Shown: positions 54,656 to 63,534 of the stretch, one piece after another
Layout: each line of letters starts with the position of its first letter
How positions within the stretch are numbered: position 1 is the first letter of the stretch
Origin: CAIVVT01 sp052145115
GTDB taxonomy: Bacteria; Acidobacteriota; Terriglobia; Bryobacterales; Bryobacteraceae
Assembly: GCA_052145115.1 (NCBI GenBank)
Contig: JBKQPG010000034.1
Location: 1 to 64,000, forward strand
Reading direction: 5' to 3'
Length of the DNA stretch: 64,000 nt
Translations under genes and position numbers: made by a program
The notes under the pieces: generated by a model
Seen by the model: the letters and a program-made list of their open reading frames with translations, nothing else
What the model was told of the DNA's origin: nothing
Databases searched by the model: none

Positions 54656-55192
54656 ATGAGCCGCGCCGTGGCCGCAAAATTCAAGTTCCAGATCCCCGAC
54701 TTCGTCAAGTACCTGCTGATCGCCGGCCTCATCGTCGCGCTGATTGTCGCGGTTGTGCTGTGGTTCAACCAGGGCGCGCGCGTGCGCCTGGACGCGCAGA
54801 TCCTCAAGACGCGCGTCATTCCCACTGACGAAAACACCACGCTGGCTGTGCTCGAAGTGCGCATTTCCAATCCGTCCGATGTGCTGTTCGTCATCCGCGA
54901 GGCGCACCTGAATGTCCTGCTGAGGGACGGCACCGAACTCGAGGGCGCGCCCGTCACGCAGGACGACCTGGACCGTTTCCTCGACTACTTCAAGACCTAC
55001 GGCGGGCGCTACAACCCCGTGCTGCGCACCAAGGAGCGCTTCCACGCCGGTTCGCTGACGGATCGCACCATCGCCGCGAGTTTCCCGCGTCCCGCTTCCG
55101 TCATCGAGAAACGGCGCGGCTTCGTTCTCGAATTGATCGATGTCGATGGCGCCGTCACGCGCATCGACCAGGCGGAAGCCGCCGGTAAATGA
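54656..55192 (+). CDS. Single-pass membrane protein with extracytoplasmic domain, unknown
   Basis: 178 residues: an N-terminal hydrophobic helix (about 19-42, LLIAGLIVALIVAVVLWF) and a soluble domain with alternating strands (LDAQILKTRVI, LAVLEVRISNPSDVLFVIREA), reminiscent of LEA14/immunoglobulin-like folds. No family recognised. It overlaps the PHP phosphatase gene by four bases, so the two are co-translated; a role in surface polysaccharide control is possible but unproven. Confidence 0.72.
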   Translation: MSRAVAAKFKFQIPDFVKYLLIAGLIVALIVAVVLWFNQGARVRLDAQILKTRVIPTDENTTLAVLEVRISNPSDVLFVIREAHLNVLLRDGTELEGAPVTQDDLDRFLDYFKTYGGRYNPVLRTKERFHAGSLTDRTIAASFPRPASVIEKRRGFVLELIDVDGAVTRIDQAEAAGK

Positions 55193-55971
55193 TCGACATC
55201 CACAGCCACATTCTGCCCGGCCTAGACGACGGCGCCGAAACCATGGACGACACCGTCGAGCTGTTGCAGTTGGCTCGCGACACCGGCACCACCGCCATCG
55301 TCGCCTCGCCCCACGCCGACACCCACTATACGTTCGATCCCCAGCAGGTCGACGCGCTGCTGGCCGCCGCGCAGGAGCGCGTGGGCGCGAGCATCCGCAT
55401 TGTCCGCGGCTGCGATTTCCATCTCATGCTGGACAACATCCAGGATGCGCTGGCGCACCCCACGCGCTACACCATCAACTCCGGCCCCTACCTGCTGATG
55501 GAACTCTCCGACCTGATGATCTTCCCCAACACCAACCAGATCTGGCAGGAACTGGAAGACGCCGGGATGCGCATCATCCTGACGCACCCCGAGCGCAACC
55601 CGCTGCTGCAGGACCAGATGGAGCGGATCGAGGAGTGGGTTGCGCAGGGCCGCTACATGCAGTTGACCGCGCAGTCGTTGCTCGGTCACTTCGGCCCGCA
55701 AGCACAGCGCTTCGCCGTCTCCATGCTCGAAAAAGGTCTGGCGCACTTCGTCGCCAGCGACGGCCACGACCTGCGCGGACGCCCACCGCGCCTCGACCTG
55801 GCCTTCGACTGGGTGGCCGCTCGCTATGGCCGCGACCTCGCGCAGTTGCTGTTTGTCGACCACCCGCGCGCCGTCCTCGAAGGTGAGACGGTGGAGACCT
55901 GGATGCCTAAGCCCGATCGGAGCGCTTCCGGCGGCTTCCTGGGCCGTCTGTTCGGCCGCCGCCGCGGGTAG
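55189..55971 (+). CDS. PHP-family tyrosine-protein phosphatase (CpsB/YwqE type)
   Basis: 260 residues beginning MIDIHSHILPGLDDGA, the first metal-binding motif of CpsB/CapC-type PHP phosphatases. Other ligands are in SPHADTH, GCDFHLM, LTHPERNPLLQ and VASDGHDLRGRPP. These manganese enzymes dephosphorylate BY-kinases that regulate capsule or exopolysaccharide export. No kinase or Wzx/Wzy gene lies in the window. A short basic tail (GRLFGRRRG) follows the domain. Confidence 0.9.
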   Translation: MIDIHSHILPGLDDGAETMDDTVELLQLARDTGTTAIVASPHADTHYTFDPQQVDALLAAAQERVGASIRIVRGCDFHLMLDNIQDALAHPTRYTINSGPYLLMELSDLMIFPNTNQIWQELEDAGMRIILTHPERNPLLQDQMERIEEWVAQGRYMQLTAQSLLGHFGPQAQRFAVSMLEKGLAHFVASDGHDLRGRPPRLDLAFDWVAARYGRDLAQLLFVDHPRAVLEGETVETWMPKPDRSASGGFLGRLFGRRRG

Positions 55972-56048
55972 CTCGACATCCATCCAGGTTGCGCAATCCC
56001 CCGCGCGGTCACTTTCCGCTCGCCTGAAGCCGCCCGCGGTGTCCGACA

Positions 56049-56495
56049 ATGAAGCCAATGGCCACGAATAAGTCGCAGCCCGGCCAGCGTCGCGGCAAAA
56101 CCGCGCGCCTGTACACCGACGAACACGCCGCGGCCGGCGTCCACGCGCCGCTGCCGGAGATCGAATGCTGGCCCAACCAGTATTCGCACGATTACCAGAT
56201 TGAGATCGCTTGCCCCGAGTTCACGTCCGTCTGCCCGCGCACCGGCCTGCCCGATCACGGCACCATCACCGTCCGCTACGTGCCCGACAAGCTGTGCCTC
56301 GAGCTCAAGAGCCTGAAGCAGTACATGCTCGCCTACCGCAACCTGGGCATCTTCCAGGAGAACGTCGTCAACCGCTTCTTGGAGGATTGCGTGCGCGCCG
56401 CCCGGCCGCGCCAGATGACCGTCACCGGTGAGTTCCAGCCGCGCGGCGGCGTCTATTCCAATATCACCGCCAGCTACTCGCGCCGCCGGCGCTAG
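56049..56495 (+). CDS. queF: NADPH-dependent 7-cyano-7-deazaguanine reductase
   Basis: 148 residues, type I (unimodular) QueF, the tunnel-fold enzyme reducing preQ0 to preQ1 in queuosine biosynthesis. Catalytic Cys62 (FTSVCPRTGLPDHG) and Asp69 match Bacillus C55/D62, and the NADPH motif appears as ELKSLKQYMLAYRN. The next ATG (56058) is a possible start. No preQ1 riboswitch was seen in the 77-base upstream gap, and no other queuosine genes are near. Confidence 0.95.
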   Translation: MKPMATNKSQPGQRRGKTARLYTDEHAAAGVHAPLPEIECWPNQYSHDYQIEIACPEFTSVCPRTGLPDHGTITVRYVPDKLCLELKSLKQYMLAYRNLGIFQENVVNRFLEDCVRAARPRQMTVTGEFQPRGGVYSNITASYSRRRR

Positions 56496-56535
56496 CCGCG
56501 CCGCTCCGCAATTCCCGCCCGGGAGCCCGATCCGG

Positions 56536-58212
56536 TTATGCCCCCGCCCGCGCGGTCATCAGCAGCGGCCGTAGCGCCGCTTCCGCGGGCCGCAGCACGA
56601 TCACGCTGCGCTCCGCCGCCGGGCTCGCCTCGTCTGCGGCCGCGGGCGCTTCCAGCAGCAGCCGCTGGGCCATCGCCGGCGCCGAGTGGATCTCCAGGTC
56701 CAGCAGTTTTTCGAGCAGCAGATGCTCGCTCCACTTGTCCTGTGGATTGCGCGAGCTGATCAGCCCGGGACTGAGCAGCACCAGCAGGTCCCGCCGCCGC
56801 AGTTCGATCTCCTCAACCACCCAGTCGGCCGGGCCGCCCGCGGCCAGCGCCCGTCCCGTCACGCTCAGCCGCCGTGTTTCCGAGCCGTCGCTCCGGTTCT
56901 TCATCAGCACCGGCGGCTCGTAGCCCGCATTGATGTAAACGAAACGCCGCGAGCGCGCATCGTAGCGCCCCAGCAGCAGCCGCACCGGCTTCTCCGGCGG
57001 TTCGCCCGCCGTGATCGCGCGCTCCACCGAATCGAGCATCTCGCGCAGGTCCTCGCCGTAGACGTAGAACCGGCTGCGCAGCAGCGCTTGCAGGCGCACC
57101 ATGTCCGCCGCCGCCTGCGGACCCGTCGCGTCCGTCTCCGCCATCGCCAGACCCAACCCCGAGGCCGGCAGAACGACGGTGTCGCAGAACGCGGCGCGCC
57201 CGCTCCCGGCGTGGTCCGTCGAGACTCCGAACTCCAGTCCCGCCACCTCGGCCACATCCGGCGGAGTCATGCGCCGCCGCACCAGCACCGCCATTTCGTT
57301 CCGCGTCTTCGCCTGCTCCTCGGACGCCCGCAGCTGCGCCAGGCGCTCGGCGGCGCCGTCCAGCACGTCCAGCATGCGTCCCACTTCCGCCGCCAGTTCG
57401 ATCGTGAATCCGCGCTGCGCGTCGCTGAATGGTTCGTTCTTGAGCCGGCCTCCGATCAGGAAGAAGCCCGCCAGTTGAGAGTTGCGCCAGAACGCCACTC
57501 CGGCCTCGGCGCCCATCGCCTCCAGCCGCTTCTGCTCGGCCCGCAGTTCGTGCGTGCTCGCGCCCAGCAGGGCGTGCGCCCAGCGCGCCGGCCTGTCCGT
57601 CCGCGGGTTGACGTATTCCACGAACGGCACTCTCTGCGGCGCACAGAACGCCAGCGCCGCCAGTCCGCGTTTGGAGAATACTTCCGCCTGCCCGGCCTTG
57701 GCGGAGAGGGAAGCGGCCAGTTCGAAGTTGTAACCCTTCAGCAGGTAGACGTGCAGGCGCGAGGCGTGCAGCTCTTCCATGATGGTTTGCGCCGCATAGG
57801 CCATCACCTCTTCCCGCAGGAACAGGTGGCGCATATGCGCCGCCACTGCCTCGGCGTTCAGCCGCCAGAAAGACTCCTGCTGCACCGCGCGCACGGCTCG
57901 CTCGCCGGTCCGGCCCAGCCACACCGCGCACGCCACCGTCACCCCGAATGCCGCCGCCGCCGCCAGGCCCATCTGCAAATCCCGCTGCCCCGCCGGCGCC
58001 AGCAGCCACACCACCGCCGCGAAGGCGATGCCCAGCGTCAGCGCCGGGATCCAGCGCAGCGACAACGGCAACCCGCCGGCCTCGTCGCCCGGCTCCGGCT
58101 TCCAGCGCGCCCATACCGTCGCCGTGGCCACCAGCGCGGCCATCAGCGCCACGGCCGCACCCAGCCAGGGTGCCGCCGGCGCCAGCCATCCCCAATCACC
58201 CCAATCCACCAT
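56536..58212 (-). CDS. Membrane GAF/PP2C-like (SpoIIE-type) protein, probably a pseudophosphatase
   Basis: 558 residues: three N-terminal membrane helices (about 12-35, 52-70, 78-100), a GAF-like sensor region (about 125-290), a coiled linker (about 290-315) and a SpoIIE/PP2C-like domain (about 315-545). The PP2C metal-binding aspartates look lost: the usual GGDxYD is replaced around GSGRAAFCDTV, GDVxGxG by AETDATGPQ, and the final xSDGVxE by LSPGLISSRNPQ. It may therefore bind rather than dephosphorylate an anti-sigma partner. Converges with queF. Confidence 0.75.
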   Translation of the reverse strand: MVDWGDWGWLAPAAPWLGAAVALMAALVATATVWARWKPEPGDEAGGLPLSLRWIPALTLGIAFAAVVWLLAPAGQRDLQMGLAAAAAFGVTVACAVWLGRTGERAVRAVQQESFWRLNAEAVAAHMRHLFLREEVMAYAAQTIMEELHASRLHVYLLKGYNFELAASLSAKAGQAEVFSKRGLAALAFCAPQRVPFVEYVNPRTDRPARWAHALLGASTHELRAEQKRLEAMGAEAGVAFWRNSQLAGFFLIGGRLKNEPFSDAQRGFTIELAAEVGRMLDVLDGAAERLAQLRASEEQAKTRNEMAVLVRRRMTPPDVAEVAGLEFGVSTDHAGSGRAAFCDTVVLPASGLGLAMAETDATGPQAAADMVRLQALLRSRFYVYGEDLREMLDSVERAITAGEPPEKPVRLLLGRYDARSRRFVYINAGYEPPVLMKNRSDGSETRRLSVTGRALAAGGPADWVVEEIELRRRDLLVLLSPGLISSRNPQDKWSEHLLLEKLLDLEIHSAPAMAQRLLLEAPAAADEASPAAERSVIVLRPAEAALRPLLMTARAGA

Positions 58213-58221
58213 CGTTTGCCC

Positions 58222-58860
58222 CTATCGGACCAGTGCAAACACCAGGAAATATTGATACGGCAGGAAGTCGAACTCCTCCACTCGCCTGAATCCCGCCTTT
58301 TCGAACTCCGCCACCATTGTCTCGCGGGCGATCTTCATCGCGGGCCCCGGTCCCACCGGCAACGGCCGTTTGTGAAAGTCAATCACCGCCACCCGGCCCC
58401 CGCTCTTGAGCGCCCGCCTGACCTTTTCAAGATACGCCGTGCGGTTCTGAATGTGGTGCAGCACGTCGCAGAAGAAGATGAGATCCGCCGCGCCGTCGGC
58501 CAGCTTCGGATCGTCGGGCACGGACAGCACCGTCTTCAGGTTCGCGGGCGCGTCCTTGCGGCAGATCTCCAACAGCCCGGCGTCGATGTCCACGGCGTAG
58601 ACCAGCGCGGCGTGCCGCGCGAAACGCCGCGCGAAGTAACACGTGCCCGCGCCGATGTCGGCGATCGTCTGGGTGCCCGTCAGGTGCAGCGCTTCGAGCA
58701 CCTCATGGGGCTTCTGCCAGCCGTCTCTGGCGGGATCTTCGAGGACCCGCGCGTACTCGGCGGCCGATTGCGGCGGATGGTGCTGTTGCGCCGTTTGCGC
58801 CGGGGCCGCAAGCGCCCAGCACGCTGCACACAAAACCACGCTGAGCGTCGTCCGTTTCAT
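58222..58860 (-). CDS. Class I SAM-dependent methyltransferase with signal peptide
   Basis: 212 residues. A clear Sec signal (MKRTTLSVVLCAACWALAAPAQ) precedes a methyltransferase fold: IADIGAGTCYFARRFA (motif I), YAVDIDAGLLEI (acidic loop), ADLIFFCDVLHHI (motif IV) and LKSGGRVAVIDFH (motif V). SAM is not thought to be available in the periplasm, so either the signal is used for membrane tethering or the protein has another role. It lies nine bases upstream of the PP2C-like gene. Confidence 0.82.
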   Translation of the reverse strand: MKRTTLSVVLCAACWALAAPAQTAQQHHPPQSAAEYARVLEDPARDGWQKPHEVLEALHLTGTQTIADIGAGTCYFARRFARHAALVYAVDIDAGLLEICRKDAPANLKTVLSVPDDPKLADGAADLIFFCDVLHHIQNRTAYLEKVRRALKSGGRVAVIDFHKRPLPVGPGPAMKIARETMVAEFEKAGFRRVEEFDFLPYQYFLVFALVR

Positions 58861-58888
58861 ACAGGAAGGCGAAAATCTGTTTCAATCA

Positions 58889-58897
58889 ATTATACAG
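58889..58897 (-). promoter_or_regulatory. -10 element CTGTATAAT for the methyltransferase/PP2C-like pair
   Basis: Minus-strand CTGTATAAT (consensus TATAAT) lies 28 bases upstream of ATG 58860, in the short gap after the APC permease stop. The same nine bases occur at 17479 and 34468. No -35 is evident. Confidence 0.5.
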
Positions 58898-58905
58898 CAC
58901 AGTGT

Positions 58906-60420
58906 TCAACTGGCCATCGAAATATCGCTCTCCCGCAGCGCGCTGCGGAACCGGCTGTAGAACCAGTAGATCACCAGCCCGATCACCAGCCATACGAAGA
59001 ACCGCAGCCATGTCAGCAGCGGCAGCCCCATCATCAGCACCAGGCAGCAGCCGATCGAGATCAGCGGAAACAGCGGCACCAACGGCACGCGGAACGCGCG
59101 CCGCCTCTCCGGCTGGCTCTTCCTCAGCACGATCACGCCCGCCGACACCAGGATGAACGCGAACAGCGTGCCGATGTTGGATAGTTCGGCGAACGTCGCA
59201 ATGTCCCAGATGCCCGCCGGAATGCCCACGAACAGGCCCGCGATCCAGGTGCTGATGTGCGGCGTCTGGTAGCTCCTGTGGACCGCCGAGAACATCTTCG
59301 GCAGCAGCCCGTCGCGCGACATCGCGAACCACACCCGCGCCTGGCCGTACTGGTACACCAGCAGCGACGACAGCATCCCCATCAGCGCGCCCGCCGTCAC
59401 GATCACCCGCAGCCGGTTGAAGCCCAGCACCCTCAGCGCGTCAGCCACCGGCGAATCGCTACCCAGCGTGTCGTAGCGCACGATGCCCGTCAGCACCAGC
59501 GACACCGCGCCGTACAAAATCGTGCACACGATCAGCGTTGAGATGATTCCGATCGGCAGGTCGCGCTGCGGGTTCCGGCACTCCTCGGCCGCCGTCGATA
59601 CCGAGTCGAAACCGATGTAGGTGAAGAACACGATCGACGCGCCCGTCAGCACGCCCGAGAAGCCGTTGGGAGCGAACGGATGCCAATTCTCCGGCCGGAT
59701 CGCGCTCGCCGCCCCGAAACAGAAAATGAGAATCGCGGCGATTTTGATCACCACCATCGTGGTGTTCACTTCGGCGCTTTCCTTGACGCCCCGCACCAGG
59801 ATCACCGTCACCAGCATCGTGATCACCAGCGCCGGCACGTTGAACCACCCGCCCGGCTGGCCCGGCGCGGGCAGCGGCGGAAACGCCAGTTGCGGCGGCA
59901 GGTGGAATCCGAACAGGTTCTCGCACAGATCCTGGATGTAGGCCGAAAACCCCACCGCCACGCTCATGTTGGAAACCGCGTATTCCAAGATCAGGTCCCA
60001 GCCGATGATCCACGCAAAAATCTCGCCCAGAATGGCGTACGAGTAGGTGTAAGCGCTGCCCGCGATGGGGATCATCGACGATAGTTCGGCGTAGCACAGC
60101 CCGGCGAACAGGCACGCGATCGCCACCAGCACGAACGACAGTGTGATCGCCGGCCCGGCCCCCGGCCGCCCCATCTGCGAGCCGGCGTGCGAGCCGAACA
60201 GCACCACGTCCAGCACCGTCGCGTTGAGGATCGACTGCAGCTTCTCGACTTTGCCCGCCGCCGCCGTCCCTGTGAGCGTGAAGATCCCCGAGCCGATCAC
60301 CGCGCCGATACCCAGCGCCATCAGGCTCCACGGACCCAGGGTGCGCTTCAGGCGGTGGCCCTCTTCGTTCGACGCCGCGATCAGCGCGTCGATGCTCTTG
60401 GTGCGGAACAGTTGATTCAA
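58906..60420 (-). CDS. APC-family amino acid permease
   Basis: 504 residues with about twelve to fourteen membrane helices. It has the APC consensus near the N-terminus (IGAVIGSGIFTLTG), FVLVAIACLFAGLCYAELSS, and FFTYIGFDSVSTAAEECRNPQRDLP in helix 8. It resembles cationic or general amino acid permeases (YfnA/CAT type). The start is TTG 60420, six bases after GGGGAG; the only in-frame ATG-type start further up (60483) lacks a ribosome-binding site and adds an arginine-rich extension. Substrate not assignable. Confidence 0.9.
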   Translation of the reverse strand: MNQLFRTKSIDALIAASNEEGHRLKRTLGPWSLMALGIGAVIGSGIFTLTGTAAAGKVEKLQSILNATVLDVVLFGSHAGSQMGRPGAGPAITLSFVLVAIACLFAGLCYAELSSMIPIAGSAYTYSYAILGEIFAWIIGWDLILEYAVSNMSVAVGFSAYIQDLCENLFGFHLPPQLAFPPLPAPGQPGGWFNVPALVITMLVTVILVRGVKESAEVNTTMVVIKIAAILIFCFGAASAIRPENWHPFAPNGFSGVLTGASIVFFTYIGFDSVSTAAEECRNPQRDLPIGIISTLIVCTILYGAVSLVLTGIVRYDTLGSDSPVADALRVLGFNRLRVIVTAGALMGMLSSLLVYQYGQARVWFAMSRDGLLPKMFSAVHRSYQTPHISTWIAGLFVGIPAGIWDIATFAELSNIGTLFAFILVSAGVIVLRKSQPERRRAFRVPLVPLFPLISIGCCLVLMMGLPLLTWLRFFVWLVIGLVIYWFYSRFRSALRESDISMAS

Positions 60421-60507
60421 CGGCGTCTCCCCTGTGCTGGAGAAGCGGGATCGAGCGCGCCAACGCGCGCCGTGCGGCCTCACCGCTTGCTTTGTCCTAC
60501 AAGACTA

Positions 60508-60630
60508 TCAGGGTCCCACGCCGGGTTTCGATCCGCTAACCCGGGCCAGCGAGTGCGCCCTGAACCTCCATGCGGCCTGGCCTTTGCTTTCGCGCGTTGC
60601 CTGTCGACCCGAAACGCGAGCGCGGATCAT
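60508..60630 (-). CDS. Candidate small basic ORF (40 residues)
   Basis: An ATG-initiated frame encodes MIRARVSGRQATRESKGQAA and ends LARVSGSKPGVGP. It lies in the 349-base gap between the APC permease and the lysine-rich protein, which otherwise shows nothing recognisable. No Shine-Dalgarno is obvious. It may be a translated dispersed repeat rather than a gene. Confidence 0.25.
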   Translation of the reverse strand: MIRARVSGRQATRESKGQAAWRFRAHSLARVSGSKPGVGP

Positions 60631-60769
60631 GCGTTCGAGGCGCGCGCAGGGAGGACGGCTCCAGACGTACTTGGACGCACGTCGAGCACGGGGGGTGCCC
60701 CTGGGCCCAGCACAATGAGGTAGACATGGCCCTATCGCGCGTTCGCCGATGGGTATCGACAGAGGAGCG

Positions 60770-60928
60770 CTAGCGCTTGCGCTGGCCTTTGGCCATCACT
60801 TTGACTTTTTTCTTCATCGAACCGCGGGCCACGCCCGACGCCCTTTTCTTGGCCGCCGGCGCCTTCGCCCGCGCCTTGCGCTTCAGTTCTTTCCGCTCTT
60901 TGCGATCGGTTACTTTCTTGGTGTTCAT
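60770..60928 (-). CDS. Small lysine/arginine-rich protein (52 residues)
   Basis: This minus-strand gene encodes 52 residues beginning MNTKKVTDRKERKELKRKAR, with AKAPAAKKRASGVARG in the middle and ending VMAKGQRKR. About 45% of residues are Lys or Arg. It starts five bases after the helicase stop, so it is likely co-transcribed. The composition is that of nucleic-acid-binding tails (histone H1-like or ribosome-associated small proteins). I do not know a named family. Confidence 0.6.
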   Translation of the reverse strand: MNTKKVTDRKERKELKRKARAKAPAAKKRASGVARGSMKKKVKVMAKGQRKR

Positions 60929-60933
60929 TTGTT

Positions 60934-63330
60934 CTATTCCAGTACCTTCAAACTCGCATACCGGGCCACCAGCTTCTTCAGCCCGTGGCCTGAAAAACTC
61001 ACTGTGAGCTTGGCGTCCTCGCCTTCGCCCTCCTTGCGCAGCACCAGTCCGTGGCCGTACTTCGGATGAGAAACCGTCGCACCGGCGCGAATCCCCCCGC
61101 CCCGTTTCCCGGCTGCCGGCGGCTTCGGCACAGCCGCGGATTGAGCACTGAAACCCGCGCTGGGGGCCGTCGATTCAACTTTTTTGGCCGGTACATTCGC
61201 GGCTTCCGCGGCTCCGGCCGCCTTTTCCACTCGCGGCCGCGGCAGATTCGTCTGGATTCCGCGCTCCGCGAAGAACTGCGAGATGTGATCCAGCGAGTTG
61301 TATGTCTTTCCAGTATAAGTGTTGCGCCGCGCCGCCTCGCGCACCATCTGCTGCTCGCCGGAAAGTTCCACCTGGTACGGCTCCGCCCGCCGCGCGCTCA
61401 GAATCTCCATCAGGTGCGCCGGAATCTCTTTGAGAAACCGCGACGGCACGCACGGCTCGGGCGGGCTGCCGCCGTACCGTCTCCGATACCGCGCGTGGCT
61501 CAGGTACAGCCGCTTCCGCGCCCGCGTCATGGCCACATAGCACAGCCGCCGCTCTTCCTCGAGCTGCTCCTCGCTGTCGCGCGAGCGGCTATGCGGGAAC
61601 AGCCCCTCCTCCAGCCCCGCGATAAATACCACCGGGAACTCCAGCCCCTTGGCGTTGTGCATCGTCAGCAGGCTCACCGGCGCCGTCTCGTCCACTTCGT
61701 CCGCGTCGGAGACCAGTGCCGCGTGGTCCAGAAACTCCTCCATCGACTCTCCGCGCGCCGCCGCATCGGCCGCCGCCGACACCAGTTCCTGCAGGTTGCC
61801 GAGCTTCGATTCGGCCTCCGCGCTGGGGTCCGTCTCGAGCATCGCCCGGTAGCCCGTCTCGTCCAGAATCCGTCGCAGCACCGCATGCGGCGCCTGGCCC
61901 GGCAGCTCTGCCCGCAACCGCTCGATCAGCCGCCGGAACGCCCCCAGCGCCGCTCCGGCGCGCGCCCCGTAGCGATGCTCATCGCAACCCTGCGCCAGCG
62001 CCTCCCACAGGCTGACGCGCCGCTCGCCAGCCAGTTGCTCCAACTGTTCGACGCTGGTCTTGCCCACGCCCCGCGCCGGCACGTTGAGGATCCGCAGCAG
62101 CGCCACGTTGTCGCGCGGATTCAGAAGCAGCTTCACATACGCCAGCGCGTCCTTGACTTCGGCCCGCTGGTAGAAACTGAACCCACCGACCACCTTGTAC
62201 TTCCGCCCATAGCGCCGCAGCGCCTCCTCGATCTGCCGCGACTGGAAATTGGTCCGGTACAGCACCGCCACATGCGCCGCCGGCTCGCTCCTGAGCAGCT
62301 TGTCGATGGTCTCGGCGATGAACAGCGCCTCCTGTTCCCCGTCGTCGGCCTCGAACACGCCGATCGGCGTCCCCGCCCCGGCCTCGGTCCACAGCCATTT
62401 GCCCTTGCGCGCCGTGTTGTTCGCGACCACCGCGCCGGCCGCGTCCAGTATCGTCCTGGTCGAGCGGTAATTCTGTTCCAGCCGGATCACCCGCGCGCCC
62501 GGGAAATCCTGCTCGAAGTCCAGAATGTTGTGGATGTCGGCCCCGCGCCAGCCATAAATCGACTGGTCCTCGTCGCCCACCACCGCCACGTTCGAGTGGC
62601 GCGACGCCAGCAGCCGGATCAGCTCGTACTGCGTGCGGTTGGTGTCCTGGTACTCGTCGACCATCAGGAACTGGTAGCGGCGTCCGTACCATTCCCGCGT
62701 CGCCTCGTCCTGCCTGAGCAGCCGCACCGCCTCCAGCAGCAGATCGTCGAAGTCCAGCGCGTTGGCCTCGCGCAACCCGTTTTCATACTCCTCATACACC
62801 TTCGCCAGCCGCTCGGCCTGCGGGCTGGTGGCCTGCTCGGCAAAATCCTGCGCCGTCTGCCGGTGGTTCTTCCCGCGGCTGATGATCAACAGCGCGGCGC
62901 GCGGCTTCAGGAATTCGTCCCCCAGTCCAAGCCTCTTGTAGACGCGCTTCAGCACCGTCACCTGGTCGTCGTCGTCATAGATCTGGAAGTTGCGCGTGAA
63001 CCCCGGCCGCAGCGCGGCCAGCGGATCCCCGTCGCGCCGCAGCAGGCGCACTGCGAAGCTGTGGAAGGTGCTGATCAACGGCGCCTCGGCGGCCGGAGCC
63101 CGGCTCAGCAGCCCGAGCACGCGCTCCCGCATCTCGTCCGCCGCTTTGTTGGTAAACGTGACCGCCAGTAGGGAGGCGCCCCCCACGCTCCGCGCCCCGA
63201 TCAGGTGGCAGATGCGATGTGTGATCACGCGCGTCTTGCCACTTCCCGCCCCGGCCAGAATCAGCAGCGGGCCTTCGAAATGTTCGGCCGCTTCGCGCTG
63301 TGGAGGGTTGAGGCCGGCCAGGAAGTCCAT
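60934..63330 (-). CDS. pcrA: ATP-dependent DNA helicase PcrA/UvrD (superfamily 1)
   Basis: 798 residues with all SF1A motifs: LNPPQREA (Q motif), ILAGAGSGKTRVITHR (I), VTFTNKAADEMR (Ia), VDEYQDTN (II), VGDEDQSIYGWRGAD (III), RLEQNYRST (IV), LLTMHNAKGLEFPVVF (V) and YVAMTRARKRLYLSHA (VI). The C-terminal ATVSHPKYGHGLV domain is the RNA-polymerase-interacting Tudor-like fold of PcrA/UvrD. It unwinds DNA in excision repair and removes stalled complexes. ATG 63330 opens the Q-motif region at the usual distance; no Shine-Dalgarno precedes it, and upstream ATG 63402 is possible. Confidence 0.95.
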   Translation of the reverse strand: MDFLAGLNPPQREAAEHFEGPLLILAGAGSGKTRVITHRICHLIGARSVGGASLLAVTFTNKAADEMRERVLGLLSRAPAAEAPLISTFHSFAVRLLRRDGDPLAALRPGFTRNFQIYDDDDQVTVLKRVYKRLGLGDEFLKPRAALLIISRGKNHRQTAQDFAEQATSPQAERLAKVYEEYENGLREANALDFDDLLLEAVRLLRQDEATREWYGRRYQFLMVDEYQDTNRTQYELIRLLASRHSNVAVVGDEDQSIYGWRGADIHNILDFEQDFPGARVIRLEQNYRSTRTILDAAGAVVANNTARKGKWLWTEAGAGTPIGVFEADDGEQEALFIAETIDKLLRSEPAAHVAVLYRTNFQSRQIEEALRRYGRKYKVVGGFSFYQRAEVKDALAYVKLLLNPRDNVALLRILNVPARGVGKTSVEQLEQLAGERRVSLWEALAQGCDEHRYGARAGAALGAFRRLIERLRAELPGQAPHAVLRRILDETGYRAMLETDPSAEAESKLGNLQELVSAAADAAARGESMEEFLDHAALVSDADEVDETAPVSLLTMHNAKGLEFPVVFIAGLEEGLFPHSRSRDSEEQLEEERRLCYVAMTRARKRLYLSHARYRRRYGGSPPEPCVPSRFLKEIPAHLMEILSARRAEPYQVELSGEQQMVREAARRNTYTGKTYNSLDHISQFFAERGIQTNLPRPRVEKAAGAAEAANVPAKKVESTAPSAGFSAQSAAVPKPPAAGKRGGGIRAGATVSHPKYGHGLVLRKEGEGEDAKLTVSFSGHGLKKLVARYASLKVLE

Positions 63331-63457
63331 GTCGGGAGGGGGAAACAAGCCAGTGTACCACGCGGCCCCCCGTCTACGCTTCGGCCGGCTACCGTAACCC
63401 ATTGATGTAAAAAGCTTTGGTTTCCTGCCCAACACGGCCGGAAGAGTGCGAGATTGT

Positions 63458-63482
63458 TGTAACCTGACAGTGAGCGGGCGTC
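63458..63482 (+). promoter_or_regulatory. Possible ECF-type promoter of the sigma factor gene
   Basis: TGTAACC (63458-63464) and CGTC (63479-63482) are separated so that AAC and CGTC lie 15 bases apart, close to the ECF pattern (AAC...CGTC). ECF sigma genes are often autoregulated. The implied leader before ATG 63535 is about 45 bases. One-site evidence only. Confidence 0.35.
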
Positions 63483-63534
63483 GCCTATCAGATTGAAGGA
63501 ATGGGTGGAAGGCGGCGCTGTCCGATGAACCGGC

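Noticed and set aside
55972..56048. preQ1 riboswitch ahead of queF
   Set aside because: The short gap lacks the characteristic stem and A-rich tail.
60515..60545. tRNA-like T-arm (GGGTTTCGATCCG)
   Set aside because: No matching acceptor stem, D-arm or anticodon arm could be placed around it.
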